A DNA stretch of 64,000 bases, taken from positions 1 through 64,000 of the forward strand of contig DVJY01000055.1 of the NCBI GenBank assembly GCA_018716485.1, in the 5' to 3' direction. Source of the DNA: Candidatus Scybalocola faecipullorum. GTDB lineage: Bacteria > Bacillota > Clostridia > Lachnospirales > Lachnospiraceae. The notes beneath the pieces were generated by a model. The model was not told the origin of the DNA, ran no database searches, and worked only from the letters and a program-made list of their open reading frames with translations. This document shows, piece after piece, positions 1 through 6,191 of the stretch; the first letter of the stretch is position 1; each line of letters opens with the position of its first letter. The position numbers and the translations under genes were made by a program.

Positions 1-1
1 A

Positions 2-763
2 TTTAAACAAATTATTGCGCAGCTTCGGGCGAAAGACGGCTGCCCATGGGACAGAGAACAGACCCATGAAAGTCTTCGGCAATGTATGCTGGAAGAAGCG
101 TATGAAGCAGCAGATGCCATTGATATGAAAGATATGGAAAATTTAAAGGAAGAACTGGGAGATATGATGCTTCAGGTGATGCTGCATGCGCAGATTGCGG
201 AAGAAAACGGGGAATTTACATTGGCCGATATTATTGACGGTATCGGAAGAAAGATGATCCGAAGGCATCCCCATGTTTTTGGCAGCGCCCGCGCAGACAG
301 CGCCGGCGATGTGCTTGTCAGCTGGGAGGAGATTAAAAAGCAGGAAAAGCACGAAGCAGGTGCCGCCGATGGTATGAAGCGTGTCGCAAAGGCGCTTCCC
401 GCAAATATTCGGGCTCAGAAAGTACAGAAAAAAGCAGCGGCAGTAGGCTATGATTTTGCTGATACTAATGAAGTGCTTCAAAAGGTTCATGAAGAACTTG
501 AGGAACTTGAAAATGCCATGCAGTCGGAAGATCACAGGGCTGTAGAGGAAGAATTCGGCGATCTGATGTTCTCAATGATCAATCTGTCCAGATTTTTAAA
601 GGTAAATGCGGAAAATAGCTTGACAAACGCTACAGAAAAGTTTATAAATAGACTTGATAGCGTTGAAAACCTCGCAAGGGAACGCAGGAGAGCACTGACG
701 GATATGTCGGTGGAAGCATTGGACAAACTTTGGGAAGAGGTTAAAGAGCAAGAACATTTGTGA
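2..763 (+). CDS. mazG: Nucleoside triphosphate pyrophosphohydrolase MazG, 5' end outside window
   Basis: Hydrolyses (d)NTPs to NMP and pyrophosphate, a house-cleaning enzyme of the cytosol. The frame is open to the window edge, and the residues before the first ATG (position 86) already carry the MazG signature GCPWD followed by QTHESL, so the gene starts upstream and 253 residues are visible of a family usually about 260 long. Both MazG repeats are seen: EEAYE with ELGDMM near residues 30-55, and HEELEELE with EEFGDLM near 165-190, the acidic metal-binding helices. hup follows after 22 bases with its own ribosome binding site; this mazG-hup order is usual in Lachnospiraceae. Confidence 0.95.
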   Translation, partial: FKQIIAQLRAKDGCPWDREQTHESLRQCMLEEAYEAADAIDMKDMENLKEELGDMMLQVMLHAQIAEENGEFTLADIIDGIGRKMIRRHPHVFGSARADSAGDVLVSWEEIKKQEKHEAGAADGMKRVAKALPANIRAQKVQKKAAAVGYDFADTNEVLQKVHEELEELENAMQSEDHRAVEEEFGDLMFSMINLSRFLKVNAENSLTNATEKFINRLDSVENLARERRRALTDMSVEALDKLWEEVKEQEHL

Positions 764-785
764 TTTTATAGGAGGACTTGATACA

Positions 786-1061
786 ATGAATAAAGCAGAA
801 TTAGTTGCAGCAGTTGCTGAAAAGGCCGAATTATCCAAAAAAGATTCAGAAAAATTATTAAAGGCATTTGTTGATGTTGTTACAGATGAATTAATCAAAG
901 GAGAAAAAGTTCAGTTAGTAGGCTTTGGTACTTTTGAAGTTTCCGAGAGACCGGAAAGAGAAGGAAGAAACCCTCAGACAGGCGAGACGATGAAAATCGC
1001 TGCTTCCAAAGCACCGAAGTTCAAAGCAGGCAAAGCATTAAAAGATGCGATCAACGCCTAA
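786..1061 (+). CDS. hup: DNA-binding protein HU
   Basis: Small histone-like dimeric protein that bends and compacts the chromosome. The 91 residues match the usual HU length of 90-92. The N-terminal helices begin [18 protein letters not shown], the core has GFGTFEV, and the DNA-gripping arm reads [11 protein letters not shown], followed by the terminal helix KAGKALKDA. An AGGAGG-like site (taggagg) lies at a good distance before the ATG. It follows mazG closely and is followed by a strong palindromic hairpin, so mazG-hup probably form one transcript. Nothing unusual is seen in the protein. Confidence 0.97.
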   Translation: MNKAELVAAVAEKAELSKKDSEKLLKAFVDVVTDELIKGEKVQLVGFGTFEVSERPEREGRNPQTGETMKIAASKAPKFKAGKALKDAINA

Positions 1062-1092
1062 GACGAACGTTTATATAGTACAAAAACATACA

Positions 1093-1127
1093 GCAGCATG
1101 CCGGCCGGCATGCTGCATTTATATTTT
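1093..1127 (+). terminator. Terminator after hup (perfect 24-bp palindrome)
   Basis: Positions 1093-1116 are a perfect 24-bp palindrome (half site GCAGCATGCCGG) followed by ATTTATATTTTT. In RNA the centre must open to form a loop. The position 30 bases after the hup stop fits a terminator, although the T-run is interrupted. Confidence 0.65.
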
Positions 1128-1282
1128 TAGAGAAAGCCCTGCCAAGCAGTCTTGCCAGCAAGCAGCGAAGCTGAGAGCAGGCAAGAGTATTTGGCAGGCA
1201 AGAGAAAATGAGCAAGGAGCCGAAAGGCGGAATGCGAATTTTCGAGCAGATGGCGGGAGCGCCGAAGAAAGGGAGAATAACG

Positions 1283-1522
1283 ATGAGATTAGATAAATAT
1301 TTGAAAGTATCCAGACTGATCAAGCGCCGGACAGTTGCCAATGAAGCATGCGACGCCGGACGTGTCAGTATTAATGGAAAGGCGGCAAAGGCCTCCGCAG
1401 ATGTTAAGGTCGGGGATATTATCGAAATCGGCTTCGGTACGCGCACAGTTAAAGTAGAAGTGCTTGCTGTGGCAGAAACGACAAGAAAGGACGAAGCTAA
1501 GGAACTGTTTAAATATCTTTAA
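1283..1522 (+). CDS. rqcP: S4-domain RNA-binding protein RqcP/YabO (Hsp15-like)
   Basis: RqcP binds the obstructed 50S-peptidyl-tRNA complex and works with RqcH in C-terminal alanine tailing during ribosome quality control. The 79 residues are almost entirely one S4 domain: MRLDKYLKVSRLIKRRTVAN at the start, then GRVSINGKAAKAS and VGDIIEI. B. subtilis RqcP has a similar length. I place the start at ATG 1283, which has an AAGGGAG site; the open frame extends upstream to 1208, but those residues are not part of the family. The neighbouring yabP/yabQ/divIC order is the same as in Bacillus and Clostridia. Confidence 0.93.
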   Translation: MRLDKYLKVSRLIKRRTVANEACDAGRVSINGKAAKASADVKVGDIIEIGFGTRTVKVEVLAVAETTRKDEAKELFKYL

Positions 1523-1611
1523 GGGCATCAATGTACGGCTAAAGCTGTGCAAGGTCTAAAATCCGTTTTCACCTCATAATATAAAACAACAGAGTGGGTA
1601 GAGGTGGCGCA

Positions 1612-1896
1612 GTGGAGGAAAGACAGGAGCCAAAAGGCCACAAACTGATCATGGGAGAACGTTCGTGTCTCCAGATGACCGGCATCAATGACGTTGTATC
1701 GTTTGATGCCGGTGAAATTATACTGGAAACAGCATGCGGCCTGCTGCTGATCAAAGGCAGGGAACTGCATATGAGCCGGCTGTCATTGGAGAAGGGAGAA
1801 GTCAATGTAGACGGCACCATTGACAGTCTGACCTATTCGGATGGGGGCAAAAGTTCAGAAAAAGGGGAACGATTTTTCGGGAGACTGTTCAGATAA
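1612..1896 (+). CDS. yabP: Sporulation protein YabP
   Basis: YabP is a small sporulation protein (mother-cell, sigma-E regulon in Bacillus) linked to spore coat/cortex assembly; its biochemical role is unknown. About 94 residues, with the family landmarks LQMTGINDVVSFD, ILETACGLLLIKG and the conserved end FFGRLFR. There is no ATG near the start. GTG 1612 has an AGAGGTGG site 4-5 bases ahead and gives the usual length; GTG 1594 is the alternative. The stop overlaps the yabQ start (TAATG), so the two are translationally coupled. Confidence 0.9.
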   Translation: MEERQEPKGHKLIMGERSCLQMTGINDVVSFDAGEIILETACGLLLIKGRELHMSRLSLEKGEVNVDGTIDSLTYSDGGKSSEKGERFFGRLFR

Positions 1897-2297
1897 TGAC
1901 GGCAAGCAGTGCCGTGATTCATCAGAGTCTGCTGTTTGCGCAGGCATTTGTATGGGGAATTTGTTTTTCGGCTGCATACGATTGCCTGCGCATTATCCGC
2001 CGCGGGATACCCCATCCCCGTTGGCTGAGCGCTGCGGAAGATATTCTTTTTTGGATTGCGCTGGCGGGGGCGGTATATGGTCTGCTTTACAGACATGACG
2101 ACGGTGCGCTGCGCAGCTATACAACCGTCGGGATGGCTGTGGGTATGCTGCTCTATACGCTGCTTCTGAGCCGTCGAATCGTGGAGATATTCGGCGGGAT
2201 TTTTAGAAAAATTGTGAACTATTTGAGGAAGCTCTTGAAAAAAATGCGCAGAACATTTAAAATAGAGAACAATGAACGAAGACGGAAAGGCAAGTGA
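1896..2297 (+). CDS. yabQ: Spore cortex biosynthesis protein YabQ
   Basis: YabQ is a membrane protein needed for spore cortex formation in Bacillus. The 133-residue product shows several hydrophobic segments: roughly residues 8-28 (SLLFAQAFVWGICFSAAYD), 45-65 (ILFWIALAGAVYGLLY) and 75-95 (VGMAVGMLLYTLLL). It ends in a long basic tail (IFRKIVNYLRKLLKKMRR). That topology and its place directly after yabP make the call firm. The start overlaps the yabP stop, and its own stop overlaps the start of divIC (GTGATGA), giving a tightly coupled trio. Confidence 0.9.
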   Translation: MTASSAVIHQSLLFAQAFVWGICFSAAYDCLRIIRRGIPHPRWLSAAEDILFWIALAGAVYGLLYRHDDGALRSYTTVGMAVGMLLYTLLLSRRIVEIFGGIFRKIVNYLRKLLKKMRRTFKIENNERRRKGK

Positions 2298-2671
2298 TGA
2301 TTGTGGCAAATCAAGTCAAAAAGACGCCAAAAGGCACACAGAAAAATTCCGGGCGGCAGAAAAATGGAAAAGTATCCAGCAGTGTTCAGGCAAAAAGAAA
2401 GCGGACGGGAATTTTGACAGTCAGCGCAGCGGTCATTCTTTTATGCGGAGCATTGCTTTTTAATAGCTACAACCTGTCCAACAGATTGGATGAATATGAT
2501 GATGTTGTGGCAGGGCTGAACCATCAGATCAGTGAGCAGCAGCAGGAATCCGAAGAGTTGGTTAAAGAGAGCGACTATGTCAAAACCGAAGAATACATGG
2601 AACAGGTAGCCAGAGAAAAGCTGGGGCTTGTTAAAGAAAACGAGATTATATTTCAGAAAGAAACCGGCTGA
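2297..2671 (+). CDS. divIC: Septum formation initiator family protein (DivIC/FtsL type)
   Basis: Bitopic division protein of the FtsB/DivIC family; with FtsL and DivIB it joins the septal machinery at mid-cell. It has a basic cytoplasmic tail of about 38 residues, one membrane segment (ILTVSAAVILLCGALLF, about residues 36-55), and an extracytoplasmic coiled coil (YDDVVAGLNHQISEQQQESEE). It ends in the family motif VAREKLGLVKENEIIF. The ATG at 2297 shares bases with the yabQ stop; the GTG three bases earlier is the alternative start. A promoter and tRNA follow. Confidence 0.9.
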   Translation: MIVANQVKKTPKGTQKNSGRQKNGKVSSSVQAKRKRTGILTVSAAVILLCGALLFNSYNLSNRLDEYDDVVAGLNHQISEQQQESEELVKESDYVKTEEYMEQVAREKLGLVKENEIIFQKETG

Positions 2672-2698
2672 AATATAAAAAAATTAAATAAAAAAGTG

Positions 2699-2727
2699 TT
2701 GACAAAGCGAAAAGAGGATTGTATAAT
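2699..2727 (+). promoter_or_regulatory. Sigma-A promoter of tRNA-Met
   Basis: Perfect consensus: TTGACA (2699-2704), 17-bp spacer, TATAAT (2722-2727), 15 bases before the tRNA. The strength fits a stable RNA gene. Confidence 0.9.
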
Positions 2728-2742
2728 AACAAACGTTGATGC

Positions 2743-2816
2743 GGCGGAATAGCTCAGTTGGCTAGAGCACACGGTTCATACCCGTGGTGTCATGGGTTCA
2801 AATCCCTTTTCCGCTA
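2743..2816 (+). tRNA. tRNA-Met (CAT), elongator
   Basis: Full cloverleaf: acceptor GGCGGAA pairs with TTCCGCT, D arm GCTC...GAGC, anticodon stem CACGG/CCGTG with loop TTCATAC (anticodon CAT at 2777-2779), T loop TTCAAAT, discriminator A. CCA is not encoded. The sequence resembles the Bacillus elongator tRNA-Met (GGCGG start, TTGGCTA D loop), not the initiator. The T stem ATGGG/CCCTT has a T-T mismatch at its second pair. Confidence 0.93.
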
Positions 2817-2843
2817 TCATAATTAAGAAATGATCTTTCATAC

Positions 2844-2875
2844 AAAAACAGCTTTCCATTTTGGAAGGCTGTTTT
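2844..2875. terminator. Bidirectional terminator between tRNA-Met and the LysR gene
   Basis: Inverted repeat AAAACAGCTTTCCA / TGGAAGGCTGTTTT with T-runs on both strands. It serves the tRNA on the plus strand and the LysR gene on the minus strand. Confidence 0.85.
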
Positions 2876-2893
2876 TGTGTTACTCGGCAGTGC

Positions 2894-3757
2894 TTATGCT
2901 TTCAGGCGCTCATAAAACTTCTGGGCTGCCGGTGAGAACACTTGGTATTTTTTTGTAACGATATATAAACCGACAGATAATTCCGGGCTGATGGGCCTGA
3001 ATACAAGATTACGTCCGTCTGTATTTACCAGACGGTCAAAACAGAGTGCGTATCCGACACCGTGTTCTACGAGAAAAGTTGCGTTATAAATCAAATTATA
3101 AGTTGCAACCACATTCAGCGCATCTTCACCAAACCAGTCCAGATCCTGATGACCAAAAAACGTTTGATCGGCAATAATCATAGGCAGAGATTTCAGCTGA
3201 TCAATGTTTATCGTTTCCTGACGGGCAAGTTCACAGTCTTTAGGTATCAGCAAGCCGTAAATATCCCTCTGATGCAGATTGAGATAATCGTATTTTTCCT
3301 GTCTCACCGGGCCAAGAAGCAGCCCCATGTCAGCCAGACCGCTGTCAATACGTTCCATAACGGCGTCGGCGTCACCGCTGTAGATATGCAGCTTGACATC
3401 CGGATATTGCTGGTGATATTCGGCCATCAGTTCAGCGATGGCATCCATGGCTACCGTTTCTCCGCAGCCGATAAAAATATCGCCGCTGAGATTTTTTGTA
3501 TCCGAGTGGAGTGCGGTTTCTGTGCTTTCAAGAAGCTTCATAATCTCCATGGCGCGGTTGCGAAAGAAAATACCGTCTTCGGTTAATGTGACTTTCCGCT
3601 TCCCGCGTATAAAAAGCTGCTTACCCAGCTGTTTTTCCAAATCCATCATTTGCTTAGATAATGTGGATTGAGAAATAAACAGCGTCTGAGCAGCTTTTGT
3701 AATATTTTGCTCCCGCACTACAGCAAGAAAATAGTGCAGCAATCGTGTCTCTATCAT
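2894..3757 (-). CDS. LysR-family transcriptional regulator
   Basis: DNA-binding activator/repressor with a small-molecule effector domain. The 287 residues are typical. The N-terminal helix-turn-helix spans about residues 15-40 (ITKAAQTLFISQSTLSKQM) and is followed by the linker helix and a periplasmic-binding-type effector domain (GDIFIGCGETVAMDAIAELM onwards). It is divergent from the aldo/keto reductase at 3995 with facing promoters about 30 bp apart. That geometry suggests it controls the reductase, cyclophilin-like and CMD genes and itself. The effector cannot be told from sequence. Confidence 0.93.
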   Translation of the reverse strand: MIETRLLHYFLAVVREQNITKAAQTLFISQSTLSKQMMDLEKQLGKQLFIRGKRKVTLTEDGIFFRNRAMEIMKLLESTETALHSDTKNLSGDIFIGCGETVAMDAIAELMAEYHQQYPDVKLHIYSGDADAVMERIDSGLADMGLLLGPVRQEKYDYLNLHQRDIYGLLIPKDCELARQETINIDQLKSLPMIIADQTFFGHQDLDWFGEDALNVVATYNLIYNATFLVEHGVGYALCFDRLVNTDGRNLVFRPISPELSVGLYIVTKKYQVFSPAAQKFYERLKA

Positions 3758-3794
3758 ACGCTTTCACTCCTTTATCCCTTCTGATATAAGGGCC

Positions 3795-3823
3795 AGTATA
3801 GCACGGCTTTATTATTCCTGCAA
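3795..3823 (-). promoter_or_regulatory. Probable promoter of the LysR gene
   Basis: Read on the minus strand: TTGCAG, 17-bp spacer, TATACT. It lies about 40 bp upstream of the LysR start and back-to-back with the reductase promoter. Confidence 0.6.
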
Positions 3824-3851
3824 GCGATGATAAATAAGAACATATAACTAT

Positions 3852-3880
3852 TTGCTGTTCTGAATGTGGGAACCTATAAT
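3852..3880 (+). promoter_or_regulatory. Probable promoter of the aldo/keto reductase operon
   Basis: TTGCTG (3852-3857), 17-bp spacer, TATAAT (3875-3880). The poor -35 box with a perfect -10 suits activation by the divergent LysR protein. The predicted 5' leader is about 110 nt. Confidence 0.6.
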
Positions 3881-3994
3881 AGAAGCAGAGAAACTTATGA
3901 ATCATATCGTTATACAAGCAATAAGATGGGTAATTCCTTACTGGCTGTAAGGGATATTAACCATAAATAGATTGTAGTAGGAGGGATTTTTATC

Positions 3995-4858
3995 ATGAAA
4001 ACCGTGAAACTGGCCAATGGGGTTTCTATGCCAATGGAAGGATTCGGTGTTTTTCAGATACCTGAAGCAATCTGTGAGCAGGTTGTCATGGATGCCGTGG
4101 AAACCGGCTGCCGTCTGATTGATACAGCCAGTTCCTATCAGAATGAAGAAGCCGTCGGCCGTGCAATCAAAAATTGCAGTATCCCGCGGGAGGAACTTTT
4201 TATTACTACAAAAGCATATATTCAGGAAATGGGCTATGATCAGACGATACAGGCATTTGATCGCTCTTTGAAAAAGCTTGGTCTGGAGTACCTTGACTTG
4301 TATCTGATCCACATGCCTTTTGGCGACTATTACGGCTCGTGGCGGGCAATGGAAAAGTTGTACCGCGAAGGCAAAGTCCGTGCGATCGGTGTCTGCAACT
4401 TTTGGCCTGACCGTCTGCTGGATTTGTGCTTCAATGCAGAAATTAAGCCCCATATCAATCAGATTGAGCGCCATCCTCATTACCAGCGCATGGAAGATCT
4501 TCAATTAATGAAAGAACTGGGCGTACAGCCGGAGGCATGGGCTCCGTTTGCCGAGGGGCTGAAAGGAATGTTCAATGAGCCAGTACTGCTGGACATTGCC
4601 CAAAAACATGGAAAGACACCGGCTCAGGTCATTCTGCGGTGGAATGTGCAGCAGGGAGTCATTATCATACCGAAGTCGGTTCACAAAGAGCGTATAGAAG
4701 AAAATATGGCAATCTGGGACTTTGAACTGGATGAAGAAGACATGGCACAAATTGCCGGCTTAGATCAAGCCGGCCCATCTATGCTTGATCCTCGTAAAGT
4801 AAGTGAAGTCAGACGTGTCTATGATTATTTGAATCATCCTGTTTTAACAAGTTTATAA
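3995..4858 (+). CDS. Aldo/keto reductase
   Basis: NAD(P)H-dependent reductase of carbonyl compounds with a TIM-barrel fold. The 287 residues carry the catalytic tetrad: Asp in LIDTASSYQNE (about 46) with Tyr four residues on, Lys in FITTKAY (about 75), and His in YLIHMPFG (about 106). The family motifs GVCNFWPDRL, NQIERHP and the cofactor-binding IIIPKSVHKERI are intact. GGAGGG precedes the ATG. It is first in an operon with a cyclophilin-like protein and a CMD-family protein, under a divergent LysR gene; the natural substrate is unknown. Confidence 0.95.
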   Translation: MKTVKLANGVSMPMEGFGVFQIPEAICEQVVMDAVETGCRLIDTASSYQNEEAVGRAIKNCSIPREELFITTKAYIQEMGYDQTIQAFDRSLKKLGLEYLDLYLIHMPFGDYYGSWRAMEKLYREGKVRAIGVCNFWPDRLLDLCFNAEIKPHINQIERHPHYQRMEDLQLMKELGVQPEAWAPFAEGLKGMFNEPVLLDIAQKHGKTPAQVILRWNVQQGVIIIPKSVHKERIEENMAIWDFELDEEDMAQIAGLDQAGPSMLDPRKVSEVRRVYDYLNHPVLTSL

Positions 4859-4891
4859 GTCTGATTGAAAATTTGTCTGAGGTGAAAGATT

Positions 4892-5248
4892 ATGATGAAC
4901 ATAGAAGTGAATGGAAACAATATCAAAGTAAAACTGTATAATAACAGTTCGGCAGATGCGCTGAAGGAACTTCTTAAGAAAGGCCCGCTGACGATTTCCA
5001 TGAAAGATTATGCCTACATGGAAAAGTTCGGCAGTCTGGGTATGCAGCTTCCCGCAAACGATGAACATATAACGACCAAAGCCGGAGATGTCATTCTTTC
5101 GGAAGGTAATCTTTTGGTGATTTATTACGCGCCAAATACATGGAACTTTACCCGTCTGGGCAAGGTATGCAGCCTTTCTGAAGCGGAACTTAGAAAAGTG
5201 CTCGGCAAGGGAAGTATTACAGCGACCCTGACGATTGATGAAGAATAA
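4892..5248 (+). CDS. Cyclophilin-like fold protein
   Basis: Small 118-residue protein of the bacterial cyclophilin-like family (the fold of cyclophilin without proven prolyl isomerase activity). Recognisable parts are the N-terminal strand pair MNIEVNGNNIKVKLYNNSSA, the central MKDYAYMEKFGSLG, and the barrel-closing LLVIYYAPNTWNFTRLGK. Such proteins commonly sit beside aldo/keto reductases and flavodoxin-like genes in Firmicutes; their function is not established. GAGGTG precedes the start; ATG 4892 and ATG 4895 are both possible. Confidence 0.8.
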   Translation: MMNIEVNGNNIKVKLYNNSSADALKELLKKGPLTISMKDYAYMEKFGSLGMQLPANDEHITTKAGDVILSEGNLLVIYYAPNTWNFTRLGKVCSLSEAELRKVLGKGSITATLTIDEE

Positions 5249-5320
5249 TAAAGATGATGCGGATCCCGGTGAAAATTGTGTCCGGGACACCGGAAGGCAA
5301 AATTTAAGGAGGAAATCGAT

Positions 5321-6004
5321 ATGAATTATTATGAAACAGATTCCGAATTTATGGAACGTATTGATCATTTTGCATTTGAAGAGGCGGTAAACGAGGAAGG
5401 GCAGCAGCTGGAGGCTCCGACACGATGGCTGGCAATTTTGGCTGCATTGGTCGGCTGCCAGGGAAGAGAGGCATACAGGGAATTTCTGCCGAAAGCATTG
5501 GATGATGGTCTGAAGCCGGAAGCGGTTAAAGAAATGGTGTACCAATCCGTGGATTATGTAGGCATGGGGCGGATGTGGCTGTTTTTGGATATAACCAATG
5601 AAATATTTATAAAACGGGGAGTGACACTTCCGGCCAGCGGCAAAGCAGGGGCTGCGATGGAGGAACGGCTGGAAAAAGGCGCACAGGCTCAGGCGGATAT
5701 TTTTGGCCCGCAGATGAAAGAAGCATGGAAGAACGGGCATATTAACAGGTGGCTGGCTTCTAATTGTTTCGGAGACTATTACACACGTACAGGTCTCGAC
5801 CTTGCCCAGCGTGAAATGATCACATTTTGTTTTCTGATGGCTCAGGGCGGATGTGAACCTCAGTTGATTGCACATGCAAAAGGAAATATGAATCTTGGAA
5901 ATGATAAAGCGTTTCTGATCCGTGTTATTTCTCAGTGCCTGCCATATATCGGATACCCTCGCAGTTTAAACGCAGTCACATGTGTAAATAAAGCTTCAGA
6001 ATAA
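5321..6004 (+). CDS. Carboxymuconolactone decarboxylase (CMD/AhpD-like) family protein
   Basis: About 227 residues with two CMD-type helical repeats: TRWLAILAALVGCQGREAYR near residue 30, and DLAQREMITFCFLMAQGGCE near residue 165. The family includes decarboxylases and AhpD-like peroxidase partners. A CxxC redox pair is not obvious here, so a peroxidase role is not supported. I choose ATG 5321, which has TAAGGAGG at ideal spacing, over an in-frame TTG at 5276 without such a site. It ends the reductase operon and probably works on the same small-molecule pathway. Confidence 0.85.
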   Translation: MNYYETDSEFMERIDHFAFEEAVNEEGQQLEAPTRWLAILAALVGCQGREAYREFLPKALDDGLKPEAVKEMVYQSVDYVGMGRMWLFLDITNEIFIKRGVTLPASGKAGAAMEERLEKGAQAQADIFGPQMKEAWKNGHINRWLASNCFGDYYTRTGLDLAQREMITFCFLMAQGGCEPQLIAHAKGNMNLGNDKAFLIRVISQCLPYIGYPRSLNAVTCVNKASE

Positions 6005-6090
6005 AATATTCCGGTTGATAAAAAAAATCAGCTTCATAAAACATATGAGCCTCTTAAAATCCCCTAAAACCGCGTTTCTATAGAATTTTG

Positions 6091-6156
6091 TGTCTAAATG
6101 TTTTTAGCGGCTGCCTCCTGATTATGACAAACAAATGCTTCCCGGTAGTATATAAT
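6091..6156 (+). promoter_or_regulatory. Spo0A-type spoIIE promoter with 21-bp spacing
   Basis: TATAAT (6151-6156) is preceded at 21 bp by ATGACA (6124-6129, 5 of 6 to TTGACA). A spacing of 21 instead of 17 is the hallmark of Spo0A~P-activated spoIIE/spoIIG promoters in Bacillus. A 0A-box-like TGTCTAAA lies at 6091-6098, and a weaker inverted one (TTTGTCATAA on the minus strand) overlaps the -35 box. Confidence 0.6.
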
Positions 6157-6191
6157 GCTGACTTGCAAACAATGACAGGAGGCAGGAGGAT

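Noticed and set aside
143-535. Long open frame antisense to mazG
   Set aside because: No ribosome binding site, unlikely composition, and fully inside a well-recognised gene; the same holds for the many antisense frames over tilS, typA, addB, trpE and nadE.
1208-1282. N-terminal extension of the S4 protein
   Set aside because: The strong start at 1283 gives the standard RqcP N terminus; the extension is derived from repetitive non-coding sequence.
1540-1611. Sigma-E promoter before yabP
   Set aside because: CATAATAT near 1574 resembles a -10 element, but no -35 element with correct spacing could be defended.
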